From positions 1-62,554 of the forward strand of contig JAVHYF010000027.1 in the NCBI GenBank assembly GCA_031119205.1: a stretch of DNA of 62,554 nucleotides, read 5' to 3'. This document shows positions 28,569 through 36,467 of this stretch, one piece after another. A program made the translations under genes and the position numbers. This DNA comes from Moraxellaceae bacterium (GTDB taxonomy: Bacteria; Pseudomonadota; Gammaproteobacteria; Burkholderiales; Rhodocyclaceae). Each line of letters opens with the position of its first letter. Position 1 is the first letter of the stretch. Under the pieces are notes generated by a model. That model worked only from the letters and a program-made list of their open reading frames with translations, was not told the DNA's origin and ran no database searches.

Positions 28569-29258
28569 TCAGGACTGACGCTGGGCGTCCTTCACGTGAC
28601 GCACGTCGCGGCCTTCCACCAGGAACACCACGTACTCGGCCAGATTCTTGGAGTGATCACCTATGCGCTCGAAGGCCTTGGCGGCGAACAGCACGTCGAT
28701 GCCGCGCGAGATCGTGCGCGGATCCTCCATCATGAAGGTGATGAGCTGGCGCATCACCGACTTGAATTCGGCATCCAGCTGCTTGTCTTCGCCGTGGGCC
28801 TCCAGGGCTGCATCCACGTCCAGACGGGCCATCGCATCGAGCGACTTGCGCAGCAGCTCGATGGCCAGATTGCCGAGGTGGCGCAATTGCACGCGCGGTG
28901 TGCCGGCACCGGCGTCACCGCTGTGCAGCACCTTGGCCATCTTGGCGATCTTCTTCGCCTCGTCGCCAATGCGCTCCAGATCGGTCACGGCCTTCGACAC
29001 GCTCATGATGGTGCGCAGGTCGTTGGCAGCCGGCTGGCGCTTGGCGATGATCTGCGCGCAGGCCTCGTCGAGCTCACGCTCCAGTTCGTTGACGCGATGG
29101 TCGTTCTCGATCACACGGTCGATGACGTCCATCTCGCCCTTCAGCAAGCCTTCCAGGGCCTGTACCACCTGCAACTCGACATAGCCGCCCATCTGCAACA
29201 CGCGGGTGCGGATGCCATCGAGTTCAAGGTCGTACTGGTGATGGGTATGGTCGTTCAT
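28569..29258 (-). CDS. phoU: Phosphate signalling protein PhoU
   Basis: A 229-residue, all-helical cytosolic regulator that links the phosphate importer Pst to the PhoR kinase. The start at 29258 gives MNDHTHHQYD, close to the usual PhoU start; GGAG lies about 10 nt upstream. The two PhoU repeats carry the metal-binding motifs, ERIGDEAKKIAKM (about residue 85) in the first half and FERIGDHSKNLAEYVVFLVEG near the C-terminus. The pst genes and phoBR are not in this window; instead rpiA lies upstream on the same strand. Confidence 0.96.
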   Translation of the reverse strand: MNDHTHHQYDLELDGIRTRVLQMGGYVELQVVQALEGLLKGEMDVIDRVIENDHRVNELERELDEACAQIIAKRQPAANDLRTIMSVSKAVTDLERIGDEAKKIAKMAKVLHSGDAGAGTPRVQLRHLGNLAIELLRKSLDAMARLDVDAALEAHGEDKQLDAEFKSVMRQLITFMMEDPRTISRGIDVLFAAKAFERIGDHSKNLAEYVVFLVEGRDVRHVKDAQRQS

Positions 29259-29316
29259 GGACTCAACTCCGGGGGACGGGAGAACGGGATTGGAAGGCAA
29301 GTATGCCCGCTGCGCA

Positions 29317-29336
29317 TGACTGAAATATTTCAGTCA
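29317..29336. promoter_or_regulatory. Perfect 20-bp palindrome overlapping the rpiA stop, upstream of phoU
   Basis: TGACTGAAATATTTCAGTCA is its own reverse complement and includes the rpiA stop codon. Read toward phoU, CTGAAATATTTCAGTCATG matches the enterobacterial Pho box CTGTCATAAATCTGTCACA at 12 of 19 positions, so it could be a PhoB site or a dyad operator. It lies 59 bp before the phoU ATG. Confidence 0.4.
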
Positions 29337-29992
29337 CGTTCAAGGGTCTGCACACCCTCAGACGTGCCGAGCAACAACACGTCGGCCGGGCGTGCCGCAA
29401 ACAGGCCATTGGTGACGACACCGACGATCTGGTTGATCTGCGACTCCAGACCGACTGGGTCGGTAATCGACAGGCCATGTACGTCGAGGATCAGGTTGCC
29501 GTTGTCGGTCACCACACCCTCACGCCATACCGGGCGACCGCCCAGTGCAACCAGGGCGCGCGCCACCTGCGCCCGCGCCATCGGAATGACTTCGACCGGC
29601 AACGGGAAGCGGCCCATCACGGGCACTTTCTTGCTGGCGTCGCAGATGCACACGAAGCGCTGCGCCACGGCGGCAACGATCTTCTCGCGTGTCAGCGCGG
29701 CACCACCGCCCTTGATCATGCACAGCTGCGCATCAACCTCGTCGGCGCCGTCGACATACACCGACAGCGACTCGATCTCGTTCAGATCGAACAGCGGAAT
29801 GCCGTGAGCGGCCAGGCGCTTCGCGCTGCCCTCCGAGCTGGCCACTGCCCCTTTGATACGGTCGCGCATGCGGCCCAGACCGTCTATGAAGAAATTGGCA
29901 GTGGAGCCCGTGCCCACGCCGATGATCTCGCCTTCGGGCACATAGGCCAACGCCGCTTCGGCCACGGCCCGTTTCAATTCATCCTGGGTCAT
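29330..29992 (-). CDS. rpiA: Ribose-5-phosphate isomerase A
   Basis: Interconverts ribose-5-phosphate and ribulose-5-phosphate in the pentose phosphate pathway. The 220-residue length fits. The ATG at 29992 gives [15 protein letters not shown]; a longer frame to 30052 has no similarity. Landmarks: [14 protein letters not shown] (phosphate-binding loop, about residue 25), [27 protein letters not shown] (catalytic Asp/Glu/Lys region, about residue 82) and the C-terminal [16 protein letters not shown]. The stop lies inside the 20-bp palindrome. Confidence 0.96.
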   Translation of the reverse strand: MTQDELKRAVAEAALAYVPEGEIIGVGTGSTANFFIDGLGRMRDRIKGAVASSEGSAKRLAAHGIPLFDLNEIESLSVYVDGADEVDAQLCMIKGGGAALTREKIVAAVAQRFVCICDASKKVPVMGRFPLPVEVIPMARAQVARALVALGGRPVWREGVVTDNGNLILDVHGLSITDPVGLESQINQIVGVVTNGLFAARPADVLLLGTSEGVQTLERD

Positions 29993-30108
29993 CACGCACA
30001 TCCGTATCTGTTGCAAGGAATCCTGCCCGGGATTGTACTGCCGCTCAGCCACTGGACATCGGCGGCAACGCTGCCCCGGCCTTCCTCAACCACAAGGAGC
30101 TGAACACC

Positions 30109-30531
30109 ATGGGATTGCTCGATCAACTCGCCGGCCAGGTGCTCGGCTCCCTGAACGGCAACACGGCGTCCGCCGGGGGTGACTCGCCCCTGCTCCAGAT
30201 CGCTGCCAGCCTCTTGCAACAGCAAGGCGGCCTGGGCGGACTCCTGCAGCAGTTCCAGTCCGCCGGGCTGGGGGAACAGGCAGCCTCCTGGGTCAGCACC
30301 GGGCGCAACTTGCCCCTCGACGCCAGCCAGCTGACTGCAGTGCTGGGCAACGGCCAGCTCGGCGAGCTCGCGGCGAGGTTCGGCATCGGCCAGGAACAGC
30401 TCAGTGCTGGCCTGGCGCAACTGCTGCCTCAGTTCATCGACGGGCTCACGCCGCATGGCAATCCGGACGAAGCGGCTGATCTGCTTTCGCAGGGGCTGTC
30501 AGCATTCAGCGGCATGTTCGGCAAAGCCTGA
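30109..30531 (+). CDS. YidB/DUF937 family protein
   Basis: A 140-residue protein of unknown function, rich in Gly, Gln and Leu, with the family opening MGLLDQLAGQVLGSL and low-complexity QQQGGLGGLLQQF. Later comes GQLGELAARFGIGQEQLSAGLAQLLPQFIDGLTP, the conserved DUF937/YidB core. There is no signal peptide or membrane segment. AAGGAG precedes the ATG by 11 nt. It is divergent from rpiA and 10 bp upstream of a stress-type membrane protein gene; both look co-transcribed. Confidence 0.88.
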   Translation: MGLLDQLAGQVLGSLNGNTASAGGDSPLLQIAASLLQQQGGLGGLLQQFQSAGLGEQAASWVSTGRNLPLDASQLTAVLGNGQLGELAARFGIGQEQLSAGLAQLLPQFIDGLTPHGNPDEAADLLSQGLSAFSGMFGKA

Positions 30532-30541
30532 GGCGCGCACC

Positions 30542-30784
30542 GTGGACGTCCTCTGGTTCATCGTCGTCGGACTGATCGCCGGCTGGCTGGCCGGGATGAT
30601 CATGAAAGGCGGCGGCTTCGGCGTGGTCGGCGACATTGTGGTCGGCATCGTCGGCGCGCTGATCGGCGGCTTTGTATTCGGCGCCCTCGGCATCGGTGCC
30701 GGCGGGTTGCTTGGCAGCATCATCGTGGCCACCGTCGGGGCGATCCTGCTGATCTTCGTACTGCGTCTGATCAAACGCGCCTGA
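30542..30784 (+). CDS. GlsB/YeaQ/YmgE-family small membrane protein
   Basis: An 80-residue inner-membrane protein of the transglycosylase-associated family, often induced by stress; no biochemical role is established. The GTG at 30542 (VDVLWFIVVGLIAGWLAG) is chosen because GAGG lies upstream and the family starts this way. Three glycine-rich membrane segments are visible, including GDIVVGIVGALIGGFVFG and GSIIVATVGAILLIFVL, ending RLIKRA. It is followed by a bidirectional terminator. Confidence 0.9.
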   Translation: MDVLWFIVVGLIAGWLAGMIMKGGGFGVVGDIVVGIVGALIGGFVFGALGIGAGGLLGSIIVATVGAILLIFVLRLIKRA

Positions 30785-30802
30785 GCCCATCGGGCAAAAG
30801 AA

Positions 30803-30828
30803 AAAAGCCGACCCGCGGGTCGGCTTTT
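30803..30828. terminator. Bidirectional terminator
   Basis: AAAAGCCGACCCG and its complement meet head to head, flanked by A and T runs. It serves the plus-strand GlsB-like gene and the minus-strand thiolase gene, which converge here. Confidence 0.88.
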
Positions 30829-30845
30829 GCGTGTGCATCCGACGT

Positions 30846-32021
30846 TCAGCGTTCGACGGCCAGCGCCACGCCCATGCCGCCACCGATACACAGCGAGGCG
30901 AAGCCCTTCTTGACGTCGCGCTTCTGCATCTCATGCAACAGGCTGACCAGCACGCGGCAACCCGATGCGCCGATCGGGTGACCGATGGCGATCGCACCAC
31001 CGTTCACGTTGATCTTCGACGTATCCCACTCCATCTCCTTGTTCACGGCGATGGCCTGAGCGGCGAAGGCTTCGTTGATCTCCATGAGTTCCGGCGTGTC
31101 GATGGTCCAGCCCGCCTTCTGCAATGCGCGGCGCGAAGCCGGTGCCGGGCCGATGCCCATGATGGCCGGGTCGACACCAGCGGTCGAATAGGACGCAATC
31201 GTCGCGAGGATCGGCAGGCCCAGGGCCTTGGCCTTGGACTCGGTCATCACCATCACTGCCGCAGCACCATCGTTGATGCCGGAAGCATTGCCGGCGGTCA
31301 CCGTACCAGCCTTGTCGAAGGCCGGCTTCAGGCCAGCCAGCGATTCGGCGGTGGAGCCATGCTTCGGATACTCGTCGGTGTCGAAAACGATGTCGCCCTT
31401 CTTGTTGGGGATCACCACCGGCACGATCTCGTCCTTGAACTTGCCGGCCTTCTGCGCGGCCTCTGCCTTCTGCTGCGAGGCGGCCGAGAAGGCATCCTGT
31501 TCTTCGCGGCTGATGCCGTACTTCTTGGCCAGGTTTTCGGCGGTAACACCCATGTGGTACTGGTTGTACACGTCCCACAGGCCGTCGGTGATCATGGTGT
31601 CGATCAGCTTCGCATCGCCCATGCGGAAGCCGTCGCGCGAACCGTTCAGCACATGCGGGCTGGCCGACATGTTTTCCTGCCCGCCAGCGATGACGATCTC
31701 CGCGTCACCGCTCCTGATCGCCTGGGCTGCCAGCATCACGGCGCGCAGGCCGGAGCCGCACACCATGTTGATGGTCATGCCCGGCACGCCTTCCGGCAGA
31801 CCAGCGCGGATGACAGCCTGGCGCGCCGGGTTCTGGCCGACACCCGCGGTCAGCACCTGACCGAGGATCACGTCACTGACCTGATCACCACTCACCCCTG
31901 TCTTCGCCAGCAGGCCACGGATGACGGTCGCGCCGAGTTCTGCTGCGGGCACCTTGGCCAGCGTGCCGCCGAATTTGCCGACCGGGGTACGGACGGCAGC
32001 CACAATCACAATGTTTTCCAT
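30846..32021 (-). CDS. Acetyl-CoA C-acetyltransferase (thiolase II, PhaA/AtoB type)
   Basis: Condenses two acetyl-CoA to acetoacetyl-CoA, or the reverse; in betaproteobacteria usually tied to polyhydroxybutyrate or short-chain acyl metabolism. The 391-residue length is typical. The acylated Cys lies in [11 protein letters not shown] (about residue 88). The [10 protein letters not shown] block, [17 protein letters not shown] (catalytic His) and [14 protein letters not shown] (second Cys) close the active site. CAGGAG lies 9 nt before the ATG. No phaB or phaC is in the window, so PhaA and AtoB cannot be told apart. Confidence 0.95.
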   Translation of the reverse strand: MENIVIVAAVRTPVGKFGGTLAKVPAAELGATVIRGLLAKTGVSGDQVSDVILGQVLTAGVGQNPARQAVIRAGLPEGVPGMTINMVCGSGLRAVMLAAQAIRSGDAEIVIAGGQENMSASPHVLNGSRDGFRMGDAKLIDTMITDGLWDVYNQYHMGVTAENLAKKYGISREEQDAFSAASQQKAEAAQKAGKFKDEIVPVVIPNKKGDIVFDTDEYPKHGSTAESLAGLKPAFDKAGTVTAGNASGINDGAAAVMVMTESKAKALGLPILATIASYSTAGVDPAIMGIGPAPASRRALQKAGWTIDTPELMEINEAFAAQAIAVNKEMEWDTSKINVNGGAIAIGHPIGASGCRVLVSLLHEMQKRDVKKGFASLCIGGGMGVALAVER

Positions 32022-32069
32022 CGCAAAACTCCTGAGGGGTAGAGGTCTAGCACGGGGTCAAGCACGTCG

Positions 32070-32113
32070 AAAAACAAATCGGGGCCAGCAGGCTTACACC
32101 CGCGGGCCCCGAT
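32070..32113 (-). terminator. Terminator of the pyruvate dehydrogenase operon
   Basis: ATCGGGGCC (32078-32086) pairs with GGCCCCGAT (32105-32113). On the minus strand it is followed by TTGTTTTT. It lies 87 bp beyond lpdA, before the thiolase gene. Confidence 0.75.
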
Positions 32114-32199
32114 GATCACCACATGGGCAGAGCCCTGATGCGGTGCAGCATATCACTTTCCCGGCACTGCAAATCCGGTGCGCCGGGACAGCCGTCTGC

Positions 32200-33999
32200 T
32201 TACTTCTTGCGGACCGGCGGCAGGTCGGTACAGGTGCCTTCGTAGACCTCGGCAGCCTTGCCCAGCGACTCACCCAGCGTCGGGTGCGGGTGGATGGTCT
32301 TGCCGATATCCACGGCGTCGCAGCCCATCTCGATGGCCAGTGCCACTTCGCCAATCATGTCGCCCGCGTTCGGGCCGACGATGGCACCACCGATGATGCG
32401 GTGGGTCTCCTCGTCGAAGATCAGCTTGGTGAAACCGTAGTCGCAGCCGTTGGCGATCGCGCGACCGGACGCGGCCCACGGGAACTTGCCGACGCCGAAC
32501 TTGATGCCCTTGGCCTTGGCTTCCGCCTCGGTCAGGCCGGCCCAGGCCACTTCCGGCTCGGTGTAGGCCACCGACGGAATCAGCTTGGCATCGAAGTAGG
32601 CCTTCTCGCCATGTGCGGCTTCTGCTGCGACGTGGCCTTCGTGCTCACCCTTGTGGGCCAGCATCGGTTGGCCGACGATGTCGCCGATGGCGAAGATGTG
32701 CGGCACGTTGGTGCGCTGCTGGCTGTCGACCGGGATGAAGCCGCGGTCGCTGACGATGACACCGGCCTTCTCGGCAGCAACCTTCTTGCCGTTCGGGCTA
32801 CGGCCCACGGCCACCAGCACGAGGTCGTACTTCTGTTCGTCGGCCGGTGCGCCCTCGCCTTCGAACTTCACCAGGATGCCGTCCTCGCGCACGGTGGCGC
32901 CAACGGTCTTGGTCTTCAGCATGATCTTGTCGAAGCGGTGGGTGTTCTGCTTCTCCCACACCTTCACCAGGTCCTTGTCGGCACCGGCCATCAGGCCGTC
33001 CATCATTTCCACGACGTCGATGCGTGCGCCCAGCGACGAATACACCGTGGCCATTTCCAGGCCGATGATGCCGCCGCCGACAACCAGCATGCGCTTCGGG
33101 ATCTGGCGCAGTTCCAGCGCGCCGGTCGAGTCGACGATGCGCGGATCTTCCGGGAAGAACGGCAGCTTCACTGCCTGCGAACCGGCAGCGATGATGCACT
33201 TCTGGAACTTCACGACCTTCTTCTCGCCGGTACGATCCTGGCCGGTACCGGAGGTCACTTCCACTTCGATGTGGTTGGCATCCAGGAAGCTGCCGTAGCC
33301 GCGCACCACGTCCACCTTGCGCGACTTGGCCATGCCGTTGAGGCCGGCGTTCAGCTTGCCGATGACCTTTTCCTTGTGCTTGCGCAGTTGCTCGAGGTCG
33401 ACCTTCGGTGCCGAGAATGCGACACCCACGTCGGAGAAATGCGAAGCCTCGTCCATGATCGCCGCCACGTGCAGCAGCGCCTTGGACGGGATGCAACCCA
33501 CGTTCAGACAAACGCCACCGAGCACCGAGTAGCGCTCGATCAGCACCGTCTTCATGCCGAGATCCGCCGCGCGGAACGCAGCGGAATAACCGCCGGGACC
33601 AGCGCCCAGCACCACCATGTCGGTCTCGACATCCACCTTGCCGGTGTAGCTGCCGGCGACCGGCGCTGCGGCAGGCGCTGCTGCGGGAGCAGGAGCCGGT
33701 GCAGCAGGCGCTGCGGCCGGTGCCGGTGCGCCTGCCGCCGCAGGGGCTGCCGCAGCGCCCGAGGCTTCCAGCACGACCACCACGGCGCCTTCGCCGATGC
33801 GCTCACCGACCTTGACGCGCACTTCCTTCACCACGCCAGCGGCCGAGGACGGCACGTCCATCGTGGCCTTGTCGGACTCCAGCGTCACCAGCGAGTCGTC
33901 GACCTTGACGCTGTCGCCCGGCTTGACCATCACTTCGATGACCGGCACGTCCTTGAAGTCGCCGATGTCGGGAACCTTCACTTCAACCAGTTGGCTCAT
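32200..33999 (-). CDS. lpdA: Dihydrolipoyl dehydrogenase (E3) with N-terminal lipoyl domain
   Basis: The FAD-dependent E3 of pyruvate dehydrogenase, reoxidising dihydrolipoyl groups with NAD+. Its 599 residues are about 125 longer than plain E3 because residues 1-78 form a lipoyl domain (lipoylated Lys in ESDKATMDV, about residue 45), joined by an Ala/Pro linker at about 80-115. E3 features: GAGPGGYSAAFRAADLG, redox disulfide GGVCLNVGCIPSK, the NAD-binding GGGIIGLEMA, and HPHPTLGES with the catalytic His near the end. Its ATG overlaps the stop of the proteasome-like gene. This lipoyl-E3 form is common in betaproteobacteria. Confidence 0.96.
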   Translation of the reverse strand: MSQLVEVKVPDIGDFKDVPVIEVMVKPGDSVKVDDSLVTLESDKATMDVPSSAAGVVKEVRVKVGERIGEGAVVVVLEASGAAAAPAAAGAPAPAAAPAAPAPAPAAAPAAAPVAGSYTGKVDVETDMVVLGAGPGGYSAAFRAADLGMKTVLIERYSVLGGVCLNVGCIPSKALLHVAAIMDEASHFSDVGVAFSAPKVDLEQLRKHKEKVIGKLNAGLNGMAKSRKVDVVRGYGSFLDANHIEVEVTSGTGQDRTGEKKVVKFQKCIIAAGSQAVKLPFFPEDPRIVDSTGALELRQIPKRMLVVGGGIIGLEMATVYSSLGARIDVVEMMDGLMAGADKDLVKVWEKQNTHRFDKIMLKTKTVGATVREDGILVKFEGEGAPADEQKYDLVLVAVGRSPNGKKVAAEKAGVIVSDRGFIPVDSQQRTNVPHIFAIGDIVGQPMLAHKGEHEGHVAAEAAHGEKAYFDAKLIPSVAYTEPEVAWAGLTEAEAKAKGIKFGVGKFPWAASGRAIANGCDYGFTKLIFDEETHRIIGGAIVGPNAGDMIGEVALAIEMGCDAVDIGKTIHPHPTLGESLGKAAEVYEGTCTDLPPVRKK

Positions 34000-34592
34000 T
34001 GTTCTTCCTCTCGTGAGCGAGTCACGTCACTGAGTTGCATCAAATACGAAACGATCTTGCCGCCACTGGCGGTATCGAATTCCACGCCTGCGCGCACGCC
34101 CAGCCGCGCGATCTCTTCTGCCGACAACTGCGAGTTGTAGGCCGCGTACATGGCGCCCAGCGCGAAGCTGCGTCCCGATCCCGCCGCCCAGAAACGATCG
34201 AAATCGAACACCTCACGGTACGAGTACACCGCGTAGATGCCGCTGGCATTGGCGATCACGCAGGTGACCTGCGATGACTCGTAGGGGTCGTCATCCTCTT
34301 CCTTGGGGTTGAGGAAGGCATGTTCCTTGAGCACCGGATGCAGGCGGCGGAAGGTGTCGTAGATCTCTTCGCGGCTGTCGAAGCTCACTTCTTCCAGTTG
34401 CGCGAAAGCACTCTCCAGCACCAGGTGATGCGCCGAACTGCCGCACACACCGATCCATGAATCCGCCACGTACAGCAGCTTGTCCGGATCGCGCTTGTAC
34501 TCCGCCGACAATCGCGTATCGCCGAAAGTGGTCAGGCCATCGGCAGCGATGGCGACCTGGCCGTTCTTGCGGACGATGGCGAGCGTGGTCAT
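33996..34592 (-). CDS. Proteasome-family Ntn-hydrolase, probable betaproteobacterial proteasome homologue (BPH)
   Basis: A 198-residue HslV/proteasome-beta-like protein. Removing Met exposes TTLAIVRKNGQVAIAADG, matching the HslV start, with Thr1, Asp17 and a Lys at 32 near the usual Lys33, so a threonine-protease active site is plausible. Later come YVADSWIGVCGSSA and an acidic KEEDDDPYESS insertion not seen in HslV, then GSGRSFALGAMYAAY, equivalent to the conserved GSGGxYA region. No ATPase partner (hslU) is nearby. It lies between aceF and lpdA and overlaps lpdA by 4 bp (ATGA), so it is translated with the PDH operon. True HslV and Anbu are the alternatives; the length and insertion argue against HslV. 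Confidence 0.8.
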   Translation of the reverse strand: MTTLAIVRKNGQVAIAADGLTTFGDTRLSAEYKRDPDKLLYVADSWIGVCGSSAHHLVLESAFAQLEEVSFDSREEIYDTFRRLHPVLKEHAFLNPKEEDDDPYESSQVTCVIANASGIYAVYSYREVFDFDRFWAAGSGRSFALGAMYAAYNSQLSAEEIARLGVRAGVEFDTASGGKIVSYLMQLSDVTRSREEEQ

Positions 34593-34599
34593 GGCGCTC

Positions 34600-34679
34600 G
34601 GGGAAGGGAGAAGAGTGAAGGGGGAAGGGCAACATCACGCCCGACTCACCCTTCCCCCTTCTCCCTTCACCCTTCTCCT
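34600..34679. repeat. Heptamer-based purine/pyrimidine inverted repeat, copy 1
   Basis: Fills the gap between aceF and the BPH gene. The left arm (34600-34629) is made of units like GGGAGAA, GAGTGAA and GGGGGAA; the right arm (34649-34678) is the complementary pyrimidine type. The left arm is identical over 30 bp to copy 2 at 36377. No Shine-Dalgarno for BPH is evident within it. Confidence 0.85.
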
Positions 34680-36361
34680 CAGAGCAGTACGCGACGGAAG
34701 TCCTGCAGCACGCCGGCGAAGTAGGTGTTGAAGCGCGCGGCTTCCGCACCATCGATCACGCGGTGGTCCCAGGACAGCGACAGCGGCAGGATCAGGCGCG
34801 GCTGGAAGGCCTTGCCGTCCCACACCGGCTTGGTGGCGGACTTGCAGACACCCATGATCGCCACTTCCGGCGCATTGATGATCGGCGTGAAGTAGGTGCC
34901 GCCGATACCGCCCAGCGAGCTGATCGAGAAACAACCGCCCTGCATCTGGTCCGGCTTCAGCTTGCCTTCGCGTGCCAGCTTGGCCAGGTCGCCCATTTCC
35001 TTGGCGATCTCGATCACGCCCTTCTGGTCGGCGTTCTTGATCACCGGGACCACCAGGCCATTCGGCGTGTCGGCGGCGAAGCCGATGTTGTAGTACTTCT
35101 TCAGCACCAGGTTGTCGCCGTCCAGCGAGGCATTGAAGCTGGGGAATTTCTTCAGCGACGCGACCGCGGCCTTGATCATGAACGCGAGCATGGTGAGCTT
35201 GGCGCCGCTCTTCTCCAGCTCCTTGTTCATCTGCACGCGGAAAGCTTCCAGGTCGGTGATGTCCGCGTCGTCATGGTTGGTGACGTGCGGGATGACCACC
35301 CAGTTGCGATGCAGGTTGGCGCCACTGATCTTCTTGATGCGCGACAGCGGTTGCGTTTCCACCGCGCCGAACTTGCTGAAGTCCACCTTCGGCCAGGGCA
35401 GCACGGTGAGACCACCGACACTGCCACCCGCCGTGGTGCCAGCGGGCGTGGACTGCAGGCCACCGGAAGCGACCTGGGCCATCACGCCCTTGATGAAGTT
35501 CTGCACGTCCTCCTGCAGGATGCGGCCCTTCGGACCGCTACCCGGCACCAGCGACACATCCACACCCAGTTCGCGCGCGAACTTGCGCACCGACGGGCTG
35601 GCGTGGGCCTTGCCGGCAGCAGCGGTGGCGACCGGCGCAGCAACCGCGGGGGCTGCAGCCGGAGCCGCAACGGGTGCAGGTGCAGCGGCGGGAACCGGCG
35701 CTGCTGCGGCGGCGGCCGGTGCGGGCGCCGCGGCCGGGGCAGCAGCGACAGGCGCACCACCGGTGCTCTCGACGACGATCAGCACGGCACCCTCGCCCAC
35801 CTTGTCGCCGACCTTGACCTTGACGTCCTTCACCACACCGGCGGCCGACGACGGCACGTCCATGGTGGCCTTGTCGGACTCCAGCGTGGCGATGGCGTCA
35901 TCCACCTTGATGGTGTCGCCGACCTTCACATGCAGTTCGATGATGGGCACGGTATCGAAGTCGCCGATGTCCGGCACCTTCACTTCGACCGGGCCTGCGG
36001 AGGCGGCAGGCGCTGCAGCGGCCGGAGCCGGTGCGGGAGCGACCGCCGGGGCGGGCGCAGTCGCTGCTGCGGCAGGCGCGGGAGCCGGTGCTGCGGCGGG
36101 GGCTGCAGCAGCTGCTGCACCCGCGGCTTCCACGATGACGACCACGGCACCTTCGCCGATGCGGTCGCCGACCTTGACGCGTACTTCCTTCACCACGCCG
36201 GCAGTCGAAGACGGCACATCCATCGTGGCCTTGTCCGACTCCAGCGTCACCAGCGAGTCGTCGACCTTGACGCTATCGCCCGGTTTGACCATCACCTCGA
36301 TCACCGGCACGTCCGTGAAGTCGCCGATGTCGGGAACCTTTACTTCAACCAGTTGGCTCAT
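34679..36361 (-). CDS. aceF: Dihydrolipoamide acetyltransferase (E2) of pyruvate dehydrogenase
   Basis: The core enzyme of the PDH complex, transferring acetyl groups to CoA. 560 residues. The ATG at 36361 gives MSQLVEVKVPDIGDF after GAGGAAG. Two lipoyl domains lie at about 1-78 and 120-195, each with ESDKATMDVPSS, separated by long Ala/Pro/Val linkers. A peripheral subunit-binding domain is at about 265-300 (ASPSVRKFARELGVD), and the catalytic domain fills the rest, with LSWDHRVIDGAEAARF holding the catalytic His and Asp near the C-terminus. The first lipoyl domain is nearly identical to that of LpdA in this operon. Confidence 0.96.
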   Translation of the reverse strand: MSQLVEVKVPDIGDFTDVPVIEVMVKPGDSVKVDDSLVTLESDKATMDVPSSTAGVVKEVRVKVGDRIGEGAVVVIVEAAGAAAAAAPAAAPAPAPAAAATAPAPAVAPAPAPAAAAPAASAGPVEVKVPDIGDFDTVPIIELHVKVGDTIKVDDAIATLESDKATMDVPSSAAGVVKDVKVKVGDKVGEGAVLIVVESTGGAPVAAAPAAAPAPAAAAAAPVPAAAPAPVAAPAAAPAVAAPVATAAAGKAHASPSVRKFARELGVDVSLVPGSGPKGRILQEDVQNFIKGVMAQVASGGLQSTPAGTTAGGSVGGLTVLPWPKVDFSKFGAVETQPLSRIKKISGANLHRNWVVIPHVTNHDDADITDLEAFRVQMNKELEKSGAKLTMLAFMIKAAVASLKKFPSFNASLDGDNLVLKKYYNIGFAADTPNGLVVPVIKNADQKGVIEIAKEMGDLAKLAREGKLKPDQMQGGCFSISSLGGIGGTYFTPIINAPEVAIMGVCKSATKPVWDGKAFQPRLILPLSLSWDHRVIDGAEAARFNTYFAGVLQDFRRVLL

Positions 36362-36376
36362 TTTTCTTCCTCGCGT

Positions 36377-36462
36377 GGGGAAGGGAGAAGAGTGAAGGGG
36401 GAAGGGACACATGACGCCATCCGGCGGCCGCGCCCTTCTCCCTTCCCCCTTCTCCCTTCACC
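36377..36462. repeat. Heptamer-based purine/pyrimidine inverted repeat, copy 2
   Basis: Fills the gap between aceE and aceF. The left arm 36377-36406 equals copy 1; the right arm 36433-36462 is the same pyrimidine units in a shifted register. The 26-bp centre differs from copy 1, so the arms rather than the loop are conserved. Confidence 0.85.
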
Positions 36463-36467
36463 GGTTC

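Noticed and set aside
34679-36412. Longer AceF start at 36412
   Set aside because: The 17 extra residues (Pro/Ser/Phe-rich) are only the translation of the heptamer repeat; the conserved N-terminus begins at 36361.
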